64,000 nt of DNA. Source: Fibrobacter sp. UWB5 (GTDB taxonomy: Bacteria > Fibrobacterota > Fibrobacteria > Fibrobacterales > Fibrobacteraceae). The notes under the pieces are model-generated. The model saw nothing but the letters and a program-made list of their open reading frames with translations. It ran no database searches and was not told the origin of the DNA. The stretch is from assembly GCF_002210295.1 (NCBI RefSeq), contig NZ_MWQH01000001.1:310001-374000 (forward strand). The letters are read 5' to 3'. Of the stretch, positions 25,692 to 35,215 are shown piece by piece. How positions within the stretch are numbered: the first letter of the stretch is position 1; every line of letters starts with the position of its first letter. A program made the position numbers and the translations under genes.

Positions 25692-28004
25692 ATGGTGAAA
25701 AATTTTTGGGGTGCATCATTTGTGGCAATTGTCTTTGCGGCTTGCGGTGGTGATTCGTCAAGCGTTGTAGAAGACGAATTTACAGATCCTATCGAGTGCG
25801 ACGATTGCGCGCGGCAAGACGATGTGTCGAGCAGTTCTGTGTCTTCGGAGAAGAAAGGCTTGAGTAGCTTCGATGCCATAGCCGATAGTCTGAAGTCTTC
25901 GTCTAGCGCAGGAACCGGTTCTGACGATTCAACAGAAGTGTCTTCTTCTTCGAAATCGGATTCCTCTGACGTGGCGACATCTATCGGTTGGAGCTGGAAC
26001 CTGTCGAAGGACGACTTGATGAATTCGAAGGTCTCTTACGGAACGATGAGTGATCCCCGCGACCATCAAAAGTACAAGATCGTTTCTATCGGTAGTCAAA
26101 TTTGGATGGCGGAGAATTTGAATTACAATCCGAAAACATACGAAATGCCATCTGTCTGTTATGCAGAAAAAAATGAAAACTGCTTGTTGGCGGGCAGACT
26201 TTATTCATGGTCTGCCGCTATCGACACGCTTTCGCTTGCAAAGAATCATTCATTGACCTGCGGCAACATGGTTCAGTGTGAATTGCCCGGTACGGTTCAG
26301 GGAATTTGCCCCGATGGTTGGCACTTGCCCTCTGAAAAGGAATGGCTGAAACTTTTCGATTATGTAGGCGGCAAGGATAAGGCTGCGAAAATTCTCAAGG
26401 CCAAGGCCGGTTGGAATAACAACGGAAACGGAGTCGATTCGTATGGCTTCTCGGCGTTGCCTGCAGGCTCTGCTATCGCAAGTCCGTTTAATGGCGGCAA
26501 GGATATGTTCGATGGGGATGTCGGAAGCCTGACTTATTTCTGGACATCTACGCCTTATTCCGTTGAAAAAGACAAGGCTGTCTATGTTCAATTTATCAGT
26601 GAGTCCGACGCGGCAAAAGTTTCCTGGTTCAGTAAAATTGAAAAGGTCTCTGTTCGTTGCGTGACCGATTCCACTTCGCTTCCGGAAGAATCTTCTAGCA
26701 ATGCGACGACAATAGGTTGGAGCTGGGATGTCTCTAGAGATTCCTACTTGAATCCGGGAATATCGTACGACAAAATGACTGACCCGCGTGATGGCAAGGA
26801 ATACAAGACGGTAACGATTGGTAAGGGCGATTTTGCACAAACCTGGATGGCTCAAAACTTGAATTATACAGACGGCTCAGAATGGTTTAAATCCAATTCC
26901 TGGTGCTATGATGATGATCCAAGTCATTGTGATGTGGCGGGACGTTTATATTCCTGGGTTGTCGCGGTTGATACGGCAGCCTTGTTGAATGATCCTGACA
27001 GACCTTTGAAGTGCGGAAGCAATATGTTGTGTAAGGTTCCTGCAGATTATAAGGTTCAAGGAATTTGCCCTGACGGCTGGCACATTCCGCAGGTTTTTGA
27101 AGTGCAGCATCTGTATAATAATATTGGTGCCGGAAATGCGGTCATGTCTGCAGAATTGAAATCGACTGCAGGGTGGAATAATTATGAAAATGGGGACGAC
27201 TTGTATGGGCTCTCTATTATTCCTTCGGGTAGAAAAAATGGGTCGTCGTACCAGCTTGTTGGAATGGACGGGGGATTTTGGCTGGCGCAATCTTATTTTC
27301 AAACATCCTTGCCTGAATACGCCTATGTCTTTAACATTTCGAGTAGTCATGGGTCTGAAATTGATCAGAAAACAATGGGTTATTCTGTTAGATGCTTGAA
27401 AGATGCGGCCTCTGATGCGCCTACGCTTTATTGGAGTTGGGATATTCCCAAGGAAAAACGTATGAATCCTGATTATGATTACGGGAAAATGATTGACTCC
27501 CGTGATGGACAGGAATATAAAACGACTGTGATCAATGGCAAGACCTGGATGGCGGAAAACCTGAACTATGCGGATACGACGCAAAATCCGGAGCTCATTG
27601 GAAAAATCAGGTGCTCTGACTATAAAGAAGAATATTGTGAAATCTCTGGACGGTTCTATACCTGGGATATTGCCGTTGATATCTGCCCTGAAGGCTGGCA
27701 TCTCCCTGATTCGACAGAATGGTCTTCGTTGATTGAATTCGCGGGTGGAGAAAAGTCTGCCGCCTTAAAATCGCGAACAGGATGGAGTTGGCTTGAATTT
27801 TATGCAAACGGAAGCGACGAGTATGGATTCTCGGCCTTGCCTGTAGGTTTTTCTTCGAATATGAATGGCACTTATACCAGATTTTGGACTTCGACGGAAC
27901 ATTCTAAAACATCGGGAAAATCAGTGCCGGTTGACGCACAGAATGTTTATGTTACGTGGAATGATAAAACTGAGAAAATGCCTGTTCGTTGCGTAAAAAA
28001 TTAA
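25692..28004 (+). CDS. lipoprotein with three tandem FISUMP domains
   Basis: A 770-residue protein behind AGGAGG (25680-25685). The signal peptide ends FVAIVFAAC, so it is lipid-anchored. A Ser-rich linker (residues ~30-95) is followed by three copies of the Fibrobacter succinogenes major paralogous domain, starting near residues 98, 341 and 580. Each has the blocks SWxxxxxxxMN, DPRDxxxYK, TWMAxNLNY, AGRLYSW, GICPDGWHxP, AGWN, YGFSALP and a closing SVRC. The domain is a lineage-expanded C-type-lectin-like or formylglycine-enzyme-like fold of unknown role, often on surface proteins. Placement inside a glycan cluster suggests surface display. Confidence 0.93.
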   Translation: MVKNFWGASFVAIVFAACGGDSSSVVEDEFTDPIECDDCARQDDVSSSSVSSEKKGLSSFDAIADSLKSSSSAGTGSDDSTEVSSSSKSDSSDVATSIGWSWNLSKDDLMNSKVSYGTMSDPRDHQKYKIVSIGSQIWMAENLNYNPKTYEMPSVCYAEKNENCLLAGRLYSWSAAIDTLSLAKNHSLTCGNMVQCELPGTVQGICPDGWHLPSEKEWLKLFDYVGGKDKAAKILKAKAGWNNNGNGVDSYGFSALPAGSAIASPFNGGKDMFDGDVGSLTYFWTSTPYSVEKDKAVYVQFISESDAAKVSWFSKIEKVSVRCVTDSTSLPEESSSNATTIGWSWDVSRDSYLNPGISYDKMTDPRDGKEYKTVTIGKGDFAQTWMAQNLNYTDGSEWFKSNSWCYDDDPSHCDVAGRLYSWVVAVDTAALLNDPDRPLKCGSNMLCKVPADYKVQGICPDGWHIPQVFEVQHLYNNIGAGNAVMSAELKSTAGWNNYENGDDLYGLSIIPSGRKNGSSYQLVGMDGGFWLAQSYFQTSLPEYAYVFNISSSHGSEIDQKTMGYSVRCLKDAASDAPTLYWSWDIPKEKRMNPDYDYGKMIDSRDGQEYKTTVINGKTWMAENLNYADTTQNPELIGKIRCSDYKEEYCEISGRFYTWDIAVDICPEGWHLPDSTEWSSLIEFAGGEKSAALKSRTGWSWLEFYANGSDEYGFSALPVGFSSNMNGTYTRFWTSTEHSKTSGKSVPVDAQNVYVTWNDKTEKMPVRCVKN

Positions 28005-28023
28005 CTGATATTTTGGAAAAAGA

Positions 28024-30033
28024 ATGCGGACATTTTTAAGAATCATTAAGAATCCTTACCTTGCGATGGCGCTTGTGGCCCTTGTGGTACAGAGCTTGCT
28101 GTTGGTGTTTTTCTACAGCCTGCCCGATCCGCTTGGACTTTCGATGTCCGAAATGTTTGAAGGCAAAACGCTTTGGCAGATTTTCATGGCCTTCGGTGCG
28201 GTGCTTGCGATGGCAGGTCTCTTCGGCTTTGCTCGCGCTCCGCGCGGTCTTGCGATTTTTTACGGGCTCTACTTTTTTGCCGCGGTGGCGGACTACGATG
28301 TTTTCCGTTTTTCGCACCAGCGCCTTTCTTTCTCTTTCTTGCGCACGTATTTTCATATTTCAAACATCACCGATGCCACGACGGTTTCGACTCTCGGTGG
28401 CGACATGCTCGGGACGGTGCTTTGGGTAACGATGGTAGTCCTCTGCCTTGCGGGCGCAATTGCATTTGTAACCGTCTACTCGCTCCGGCTCCGTAAACAG
28501 CGCCGTACGCTCGTGCTTAGCAATCAGGGCGGCGCCTGGAAGAGCGCCTCCCGTAAAATTCCGGGAGCGATGTTCGCCATTGGCATGGCTCTCTCGCTTG
28601 TGCCGCTCGTGCTGTTCCTTACGGGCACTCGCGGCTGGATTGAAATCCCCGTGACGCACACGAAAGTGGACATGCGCTTTACCTTGGGCAAGCATACGCT
28701 GACTGCGCCGATTCTGCATATTGCGGCGGTAGAAACTTTTGAATTCATTCACGACAATACCAAAATCACCGAAGAACTGGTGAGTGATTTGGATGCCTTC
28801 TTGCCGAAGGATTTTGCTGCGGGGCGTAGCGATGCTCTGAAACTTCCGATGTACCGGAACGCTCCCACGCACGAATACAAGGCGAAAAAGCCCTACAACA
28901 TCGTGTTCATTATGGGCGAGTCGTTCAAGGGCCGTATTTTTAACAAGATGCTCGAAGGCGATACAGCCGTCGCGCCGAATATCTGGAAACTTGCAAACGG
29001 CGGCTACTTCGAAAAAGATTCTGCCGGCAATTCGCTGGGTGGTGGCCTTTGGTTTAAGCATGCCTTTAGCGGCGGTTACCCCACGGTGCGTGGCACAATG
29101 GCGACCTACATGGGTTTCCCCTCGCACCCGAATCGCGATGTGCCGAGTTTCTATGCGGCAAACAAGTTTAAGGGGTGGCCTGAATTTTTGACAAATTATC
29201 AGCGTGCGTATGCAACGGTTTCGAACCCGATTTTTGACCATACGCTGCCCTTTATCGAAAAGTTCTTCGAAAAAGATTGGCACTTGATTGGCGAAGAACC
29301 GAGCGAGGGCACTGCAGACAGCTTGGGCGCAAGCCTTGCGATTGACGTGCTTGCCAAAATGCCGACCGATAAACCTTGGCAGATTTCCTTTAACACCATC
29401 GCATCGCATATTCCGTTTTACGGCTATCCCAGTGATTTTGCAGAAAAATCCGACGATGCCATGGCGCGCTACCGCAATGCGATTCGCTATACCGACAAGC
29501 AACTCGGCCGATTCTTTGATTCGCTTTCCAAGCGTCCCGATTTCAAGAATACGGTGGTCTTTGTCTTGGGAGACCATGATACTCCTGTCGATTCGATTGA
29601 TTACATGGTGCCGCAACCGCTTGGCCTTTCGGCATCGCAGATCTTTATCGGAATTTTCTCGGCAGATTCCGCCTTGTTTAACGGGCTTGCCGTTCGCGAA
29701 GATGTGGCATCGCAGCTGGATTTGGGCCCGACGATTTTCGACCTTGCGCAGGTACGTGAACCGAACCATTTCTGGGGTTATGACTTGCTCGCGCAGGAAC
29801 GCCCTGCAGAACAGCCCTCGGTGTTCTTCTCGCAAAATGCATACTACATGGGCTTCCGTGATCACGTGCTTACGGGTGGCCTCGAAAACGAAGATGTTTA
29901 CCGCGCCGGTGTCGGCGGCGAAAGCCCCTATGCGATTACAACCGATGCAAATGACCTTGCCTGGAAAAAGAAGGCGGTAGGCGCTGCGAAGGCGGTGCGC
30001 TCTGTGCTGCGAAATGACATTATGATGCCTTAG
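28024..30033 (+). CDS. LTA-synthase-like sulfatase-fold membrane enzyme
   Basis: A 669-residue protein with about five N-terminal membrane helices (residues ~10-200) and a periplasmic alkaline-phosphatase-superfamily domain. Metal and nucleophile sites appear as FIMGES (near residue 300), the catalytic Thr region SGGYPTVRGTMAT, and VLGDHDTP. This is the architecture of LtaS and of phosphoethanolamine or phosphoglycerol transferases (MdoB/OpgB type). It probably transfers a phospho-substituent from a phospholipid to an envelope glycan. It lies between the FISUMP lipoprotein and a flippase, consistent with decorating the glycan made by this cluster. Confidence 0.87.
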   Translation: MRTFLRIIKNPYLAMALVALVVQSLLLVFFYSLPDPLGLSMSEMFEGKTLWQIFMAFGAVLAMAGLFGFARAPRGLAIFYGLYFFAAVADYDVFRFSHQRLSFSFLRTYFHISNITDATTVSTLGGDMLGTVLWVTMVVLCLAGAIAFVTVYSLRLRKQRRTLVLSNQGGAWKSASRKIPGAMFAIGMALSLVPLVLFLTGTRGWIEIPVTHTKVDMRFTLGKHTLTAPILHIAAVETFEFIHDNTKITEELVSDLDAFLPKDFAAGRSDALKLPMYRNAPTHEYKAKKPYNIVFIMGESFKGRIFNKMLEGDTAVAPNIWKLANGGYFEKDSAGNSLGGGLWFKHAFSGGYPTVRGTMATYMGFPSHPNRDVPSFYAANKFKGWPEFLTNYQRAYATVSNPIFDHTLPFIEKFFEKDWHLIGEEPSEGTADSLGASLAIDVLAKMPTDKPWQISFNTIASHIPFYGYPSDFAEKSDDAMARYRNAIRYTDKQLGRFFDSLSKRPDFKNTVVFVLGDHDTPVDSIDYMVPQPLGLSASQIFIGIFSADSALFNGLAVREDVASQLDLGPTIFDLAQVREPNHFWGYDLLAQERPAEQPSVFFSQNAYYMGFRDHVLTGGLENEDVYRAGVGGESPYAITTDANDLAWKKKAVGAAKAVRSVLRNDIMMP

Positions 30034-30069
30034 TGTCCTAGGTCCCAATTTTCTATATTGCGAGTAATT

Positions 30070-31506
30070 ATGAGTAATCTGGAAGCAGACAGCAAGTTTT
30101 TAAAGAAGGCTGTGGTTATCAATGTGGTGGGGGCAATCCTTAAGGTTTGCGGCCCGCTTTTGACTTTTTTGATGGCGCGTGTTTTTGGCGCCGCTGAATT
30201 TGGCATTTTTGTTTCTGCGCAAACGCTCCTTTTGACTATTGCCCACTCGGCAACGCTTGGGCTCGATAAGGGCCTGTATTGGTATCTCCCGCAAAACAAG
30301 CTGAATAACCGTCCGGCTTATGACGGCATCATGAATTCCTTTTGGGTGTCGGCACTGATTGCGCTTTTCTGCTCACTCGTGATTTTTGTGGGCTCCTTTA
30401 CGCCCTACATTTCCAAGGAACTGCCTTGGTATGGTATTTCGCTATTGTTCTATGTGGGCACATTCGTCTTTAGCACAGCTTCCGAAGGCAATCGCCGCCC
30501 GCAAAATGCGGTGTTCGTGAATTCTTTCCTTACGGTAACGCTTGCCCCGGGTGTGTCGATTGCGCTACACTTCCTGGATATTCCCCATGCGCTTCCGTTG
30601 GGCTTGTTTGTAGGCCAGATGGCCGGATTCATTGTGCATTTTGTGCTGGTGCGCCGTCAGTTCCCCGACATGCCGCTTCACCCGGCCTTGCGCGTGCCCA
30701 TGGTTCTTTTGAAGTATTCGCTCCCGCTGGGCTTTGGTGAATTCGTTGCGTCTTTCTTGATTCGTTCTGCCCTCTGGATGGTCATGCTGTTCCTTGGTCC
30801 CGAAAAGGCGGGCGCCTTCGGTATCATGGTGACGATTTCAAATGCTCTCCAGACGATTCATGTGGGCTTTACGCCTATTTTGACTCCGGTGGTTGCCGGC
30901 ATGGAAAAGCAGCGCCTGAATACGGACTTGAAATTCGTCTATAGCTATTGCGTGTTCATGGTGACACTCATTCAGCTGTTGATCGGATTCTTTATCGTCT
31001 TGTTCCCGAGCGAAATCCTGAGCATTGCGGGTAAGGACTTTATCGTGCAGCCCGAAGCTTTGGGCATTTTGCTCTTGGTGCACTTGGGTACCGGATTTGG
31101 TGGACTTTCCGTACTTGTTTTGAAGGGTATGGGCAAAAGCCTTTACACGTTGATTATGGATACGATTTCCCTTGGCTTGACGCTTGGGATGGGCTATCTG
31201 TTGATTCCGAGATTCGGCCTTGTGGGGGCGGCGCTTGCCATGCTGAGCTCTACGCTGTTCTCTGCAATCGTCAATAACGGTTACCTTTACAAAATGGGCT
31301 TTAGGCTTTATTCGTCCAAGCTTATTTCGCAGGTGCTTTGGATTGTGGCCCTGGTTGCATTCTATATTGCCGTGAATACAGGGAAGTTGCCCATGGTGTT
31401 ATGGCAAAAGATTGTCGCATATTTGGTGATTGTGGGCCTGCTTGGCCTTTACTGGAAACTCGTAAAGAAGTATTTTTCTGCAAGCGCTATTTCAAACAAA
31501 AAGTAA
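30070..31506 (+). CDS. polysaccharide flippase (MOP superfamily, Wzx/RfbX-like)
   Basis: A 478-residue integral membrane protein with about 12-14 helices. The ATG at 30070 (MSNLEADSKFLKKAVV) is preferred to an upstream TTG. The N-terminal segment AAEFGIFVSAQTLLLTI and following SATLGLDKGLYWYLP fit the polysaccharide biosynthesis protein family, which flips lipid-linked oligosaccharides across the inner membrane. It sits between an LTA-synthase-like gene and a GT32 glycosyltransferase, so it probably exports the glycan that these enzymes build. Six bases separate it from the next gene. Confidence 0.88.
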   Translation: MSNLEADSKFLKKAVVINVVGAILKVCGPLLTFLMARVFGAAEFGIFVSAQTLLLTIAHSATLGLDKGLYWYLPQNKLNNRPAYDGIMNSFWVSALIALFCSLVIFVGSFTPYISKELPWYGISLLFYVGTFVFSTASEGNRRPQNAVFVNSFLTVTLAPGVSIALHFLDIPHALPLGLFVGQMAGFIVHFVLVRRQFPDMPLHPALRVPMVLLKYSLPLGFGEFVASFLIRSALWMVMLFLGPEKAGAFGIMVTISNALQTIHVGFTPILTPVVAGMEKQRLNTDLKFVYSYCVFMVTLIQLLIGFFIVLFPSEILSIAGKDFIVQPEALGILLLVHLGTGFGGLSVLVLKGMGKSLYTLIMDTISLGLTLGMGYLLIPRFGLVGAALAMLSSTLFSAIVNNGYLYKMGFRLYSSKLISQVLWIVALVAFYIAVNTGKLPMVLWQKIVAYLVIVGLLGLYWKLVKKYFSASAISNKK

Positions 31507-31512
31507 AAGACT

Positions 31513-32343
31513 ATGATTCCCAAGAAAATTCATTACATTTGGCTTTCTAACGATCCGCTGCCGAAGCTTCCTCAGCTGTGTATTGAAAGCTGGAAACGTC
31601 ATTGCCCGGATTACGAAATTATCCATTGGGACATGGCCAAGTGCGAACAGATTATCAAGAACGTTCCGTTCGTCCGCGAAGCGGTTGAACTCCGTAAGTG
31701 GGCTTTCGCAAGCGACTACATTCGCCTTTATGCGATTTCAACAGAGGGCGGTATCTACTTGGACAGCGATGTTTACCTGTACCAGAGTTTTGACAGGTTC
31801 CTCGACCACCGCTACTTTACGAATATCGAATTTACGACTCATTTCAAGAGAAATAAATCTTGGAAAAAGTTGAACGAAGACGGCACCAAAAAGAACAAGG
31901 ACGAAATTCCTTTGCCGGGCCTTGCTTTCCAGGCGGCCATTTTCGGTGGCGAGGCTAATCACCCGTTCTTAAAGAAGTGCATGTCGTACTACGAAAATCA
32001 GAAATTCGTTTTGCCGAACGGTAAACTGAATATCGAAAATATCGCTCCGTTTGTTTATGCGCACATGGCAATGGACTTTGGCTTTGTCTATAAGAACCAG
32101 ATGCAGAACTTGAAAGACGATATGGCCATTTACCCGAGCAAGATATTCTTGCCCAGTTGCGACGATGTCGATTACAAACCCGTGGCCATTCATGTTACCA
32201 GCGGAAGCTGGCGACCGCTGTCCCACAGAATCGGGCGCTTCTTTAGGCGCTTGCCGATTATCATCCAAAAGTCTTTCAAGCCCAAGCAGACGATTGATGA
32301 TGTCTTGAATGGTTACGAATCTAAAAAAGCAATAGAATTCTAA
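31513..32343 (+). CDS. glycosyltransferase family 32 (DXD sugar-binding)
   Basis: A 276-residue protein that begins MIPKKIHYIWLSNDPLPKLP, the hallmark start of the Gly_transf_sug family (GT32, mannosyltransferase OCH1-like). The DxD motif is in GGIYLDSDVYLY near residue 80, and FASDYIRLYA precedes it as in the family. No signal peptide. It transfers a hexose from a nucleotide sugar, probably to the lipid-linked glycan handled by the neighbouring flippase. It closes the glycan cluster; the transporter gene follows 25 bases later. Confidence 0.9.
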   Translation: MIPKKIHYIWLSNDPLPKLPQLCIESWKRHCPDYEIIHWDMAKCEQIIKNVPFVREAVELRKWAFASDYIRLYAISTEGGIYLDSDVYLYQSFDRFLDHRYFTNIEFTTHFKRNKSWKKLNEDGTKKNKDEIPLPGLAFQAAIFGGEANHPFLKKCMSYYENQKFVLPNGKLNIENIAPFVYAHMAMDFGFVYKNQMQNLKDDMAIYPSKIFLPSCDDVDYKPVAIHVTSGSWRPLSHRIGRFFRRLPIIIQKSFKPKQTIDDVLNGYESKKAIEF

Positions 32344-32368
32344 TACACCTTTTTATTGAAATCCTGAT

Positions 32369-35008
32369 ATGGCTACAAAAAAGACGATTCCCGAAAGATT
32401 TTCTAATTGGTACATTCCCCTCATTTGCAAGCACCAGTACAAGGCTCTTGCCTTTTACCTGATTCTTGCGGTGCTTTTTGCCATTCCTATCTTGTTTAAG
32501 CCAGGCCTTAAACTGGATGCGGATCTTTCGCACTTGTTGCCTCAGGATACTCCCAGCGTAAAGGCGCTCGAAGAATCGTATTTGCGTTTTGGTTCTACCG
32601 ACAAGTTCATGATCGCAATCCAGAGCGAAGACTTGAACTTGGTGGTGGCCCTGCAAGATTCTATTGCCGAATACATCCACAAGAATTGGGAAGGCGATTT
32701 CGTTTCGACTCAGGTCGATAACGACAACCAGTTCTTCAAGGATAATGCATTGCTTTACCTGCCGGTGAAGCATTTGGAAAACATTCGCGATAACCTGGAA
32801 GATTTGCAGCTTGAAATTGGCCGTAAGAACGGCCCACTTGTTGTAGATTTGCTGAGCGGTGATTCTGCGGCAGTCGCTGATTCTACGAATGCTTCTGCAG
32901 GTGCCGCGCCCGCGAAAAAGAAACGCGTGTGGTTTGATGAAAACTTGCCGCAGGAATTGGGTCTCCCTGACGAAGCGGTGAGTGCCTTTGACGCATTCTT
33001 CAAGAAATCCAAGGGCGACACAATCGATGCGAAGGCCGCCTCGAACGAAGAAGTGGAATGGGATTCCAAGTCGACGATTCCTTCTGAACTCAAGAACCGC
33101 CTGGTCGGTTCGCCGCGCCCCGACAGCACTGGCAAGATTCTCTATAACGGCGTGGTGAACGCGAAACTCATCAAGCCCTCTACCGACTATGAATTTGTGA
33201 CGCATATTCTGGCTCGTACCGATTCCCTGCTCGCTTATTTCAGCGGCAAGACTTACCCGGTGCCCACACGCTTTACAGTGGAAGGCACTTACGAAGGCCT
33301 TAAGGAAGTGGACGAAGTCGCGAACGATTCCATCTTCTCGTTCGGCATCAGCTTGGTGCTCATCATATTCCTCACGATTTTCTTCTTCAGGAGCGTGAAG
33401 GGCCCGATTCTGGTGACCGCTTCGGTGCTTTACGCGTGCCTCCCGACGCTTGCATTTACGGCTTTATTCTACGGCAAGCTGAACCCGTTTACGGTGTTCG
33501 TAGCCTCCATTATTCTCGGTATCGGTATTGACTACTCCATTCACATCTTGGGAACATCGCAAAAGCTGATGCATAAGTATGCGACTCTCGAAGAGGTCTT
33601 GGAAGCGGCTCAGCGCAAGATGCTCAAACCGTTCATCCTGGCAAGCTTTACTACGATTGCGGCGTTCTTGACGCTCCTTGCGGCTCATTTCCGCGGCTTC
33701 TATGAATTCGGCGTGGTGGCTTCGATGGGTGTGCTGTTCAGTATGCTCACGTCGCTGTTGTTCTTGCCGGTGCTTGTGAAGTGCATGGGCGGTATCCCGA
33801 AGGCTCCGGACAATTCCCTGTTGCCCAAGTCCTGGGACGAAGCGAAGATTCTCAAGTTCTTCAAGTACTTGGCTTTTGCGGGCTTTGCTCTCGGTGCGGT
33901 CTCCATTTGGTTCGCTCAAGATGTGGACTTTGAACACAACCTGCGTAACTTGCGCCGCGTCTCGACGAACGTGACCACCTCGAAGAACAAGATTTCGACC
34001 AAGGTGACTCGCGCAACGGGCAAGGCCGTGACCTCGACGCCGGCTGCCGTGATGGGCTCCAAGCCCGAACAGCTCGACAAGCTTTATGACACCTTGATGG
34101 TGCGCCTGCATGTGGAACATGACACGACTCTCGGAAGCTTCCTCACGCTCAAGAGCTTTGTACCGCCGATGGATTCGCAGAAGGCCCGCCTCGAAATCAT
34201 CGAAGAAATTCGCGACCTTGCCGAAGCCCGTGTGTTTGACCGCGCCGAAGGCGATGATTCCGTGAACATTGCGAACTTGCGCAAACTTTCTGCCGTCGAA
34301 GAACCCTTTACTCCCGAAGATGTCCCGAGCTGGACTTTGGACTTGCTACGCGAAAAAGACGGAAGCTACGGTAAGATTGGCTTTATCTACGGCGACTTCC
34401 CGAGCTGGGATGCTCATGCGTTGCACCGTTTCCAGGAACGCTATGGCCACTGGAATTTCGACGGCGAAGATCTCCGTACGTTCTCTTCGCAGTTCATTCT
34501 CTCTGACGTGATTGATTCGGTGAAGAAAGACAGCTTCAGACTCGCTCTCGTGATTATCCTTGTGATTTTCGGTACGTTGGTGGTTTCGTTCCGCAAGCCG
34601 AAATATTTCTTGGCCGGTTGCGTCGCCTTTGGTATGGGTGCATTGCTCACGCTAGGCCTTCTCGGATTCCTTACCGACATGTTCGAATTCGGTAAAATCA
34701 GTATCTACAACGTGATTGTGATTCCGATGGCGCTCGGTATCGGAATCGATGCCACCATCCACATGATTACCTCGTGGACGTCTGACAAGAATCAAGGTAT
34801 GACGCTCCGTCAGCTGATGGATACTACGGGCCGTAACGTGATGGCAAGTTCCACAACGACCATCGCGGGCTTCGTAGGATTCTTGTTCACGACGCACCGC
34901 GGCCTGAAGGGCATTGGCGACCTCGCTTGCATCAGCATCGCGATGTTCCTCATTACGAGCATTGTATTCTGTATGTATTTGTGCGGTTCTTGGCTCAAGA
35001 AAAAGTAG
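32369..35008 (+). CDS. RND superfamily transporter, MMPL/HpnN-like
   Basis: An 879-residue protein with the duplicated RND layout. An N-terminal helix (AFYLILAVLFAIPILF) leads into a large periplasmic loop, then a helix bundle with IILGIGIDYSIHIL near residue 385, a second loop, and a second bundle with MALGIGIDATIHMITSW near residue 790. The paired G-x-D-Y/A motifs are typical of MMPL/HpnN-like transporters, which move lipids or hydrophobic compounds using the proton gradient. It follows the glycan cluster directly and may export a lipid substrate, but the cargo is not evident. Loops contain Lys/Ser/Asp-rich low-complexity stretches. Confidence 0.9.
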   Translation: MATKKTIPERFSNWYIPLICKHQYKALAFYLILAVLFAIPILFKPGLKLDADLSHLLPQDTPSVKALEESYLRFGSTDKFMIAIQSEDLNLVVALQDSIAEYIHKNWEGDFVSTQVDNDNQFFKDNALLYLPVKHLENIRDNLEDLQLEIGRKNGPLVVDLLSGDSAAVADSTNASAGAAPAKKKRVWFDENLPQELGLPDEAVSAFDAFFKKSKGDTIDAKAASNEEVEWDSKSTIPSELKNRLVGSPRPDSTGKILYNGVVNAKLIKPSTDYEFVTHILARTDSLLAYFSGKTYPVPTRFTVEGTYEGLKEVDEVANDSIFSFGISLVLIIFLTIFFFRSVKGPILVTASVLYACLPTLAFTALFYGKLNPFTVFVASIILGIGIDYSIHILGTSQKLMHKYATLEEVLEAAQRKMLKPFILASFTTIAAFLTLLAAHFRGFYEFGVVASMGVLFSMLTSLLFLPVLVKCMGGIPKAPDNSLLPKSWDEAKILKFFKYLAFAGFALGAVSIWFAQDVDFEHNLRNLRRVSTNVTTSKNKISTKVTRATGKAVTSTPAAVMGSKPEQLDKLYDTLMVRLHVEHDTTLGSFLTLKSFVPPMDSQKARLEIIEEIRDLAEARVFDRAEGDDSVNIANLRKLSAVEEPFTPEDVPSWTLDLLREKDGSYGKIGFIYGDFPSWDAHALHRFQERYGHWNFDGEDLRTFSSQFILSDVIDSVKKDSFRLALVIILVIFGTLVVSFRKPKYFLAGCVAFGMGALLTLGLLGFLTDMFEFGKISIYNVIVIPMALGIGIDATIHMITSWTSDKNQGMTLRQLMDTTGRNVMASSTTTIAGFVGFLFTTHRGLKGIGDLACISIAMFLITSIVFCMYLCGSWLKKK

Positions 35009-35215
35009 TCAAAGCCATAAGCATCGTCTAGCTGCGTTCTCGACCCTCTCGCCGTATTATTTATACGGCTTCGGGGTCTGCGGCCTTGCTATACTCGCTT
35101 CTGACTTTGACTGTAGTTAAATTGTACAGCTTCGGTCCTGCGGCGTCGTTCTGCTCGCTTCTAGCTTCGGCTTGTCATGCCGCTTGTCATGCTGAACTTG
35201 GTTCAGCATCGGCAT
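35009..35215. repeat. complex intergenic palindromic repeat region
   Basis: AGTCAAAG (35007-35014) and CTTTGACT (35105-35112) bound an element that contains GCCGTAT (35051-35057) / ATACGGC (35063-35069), itself enclosed by GACCC (35042-35046) / GGGTC (35074-35078). A second unit with CTTCGGTCCTGCGG and CTGCTCGCTTCTAGC echoes the first. CTTGTCATGC is duplicated at 35171-35194. ATGCTGAAC (35189-35197) / GTTCAGCAT (35201-35209) is a family C hairpin, related to 48374-48393. No gene is seen here. Confidence 0.6.

Noticed and set aside
28360-30048. 562-codon open frame on the minus strand
   Set aside because: Antisense to the LTA-synthase-like gene, which has clear catalytic motifs.
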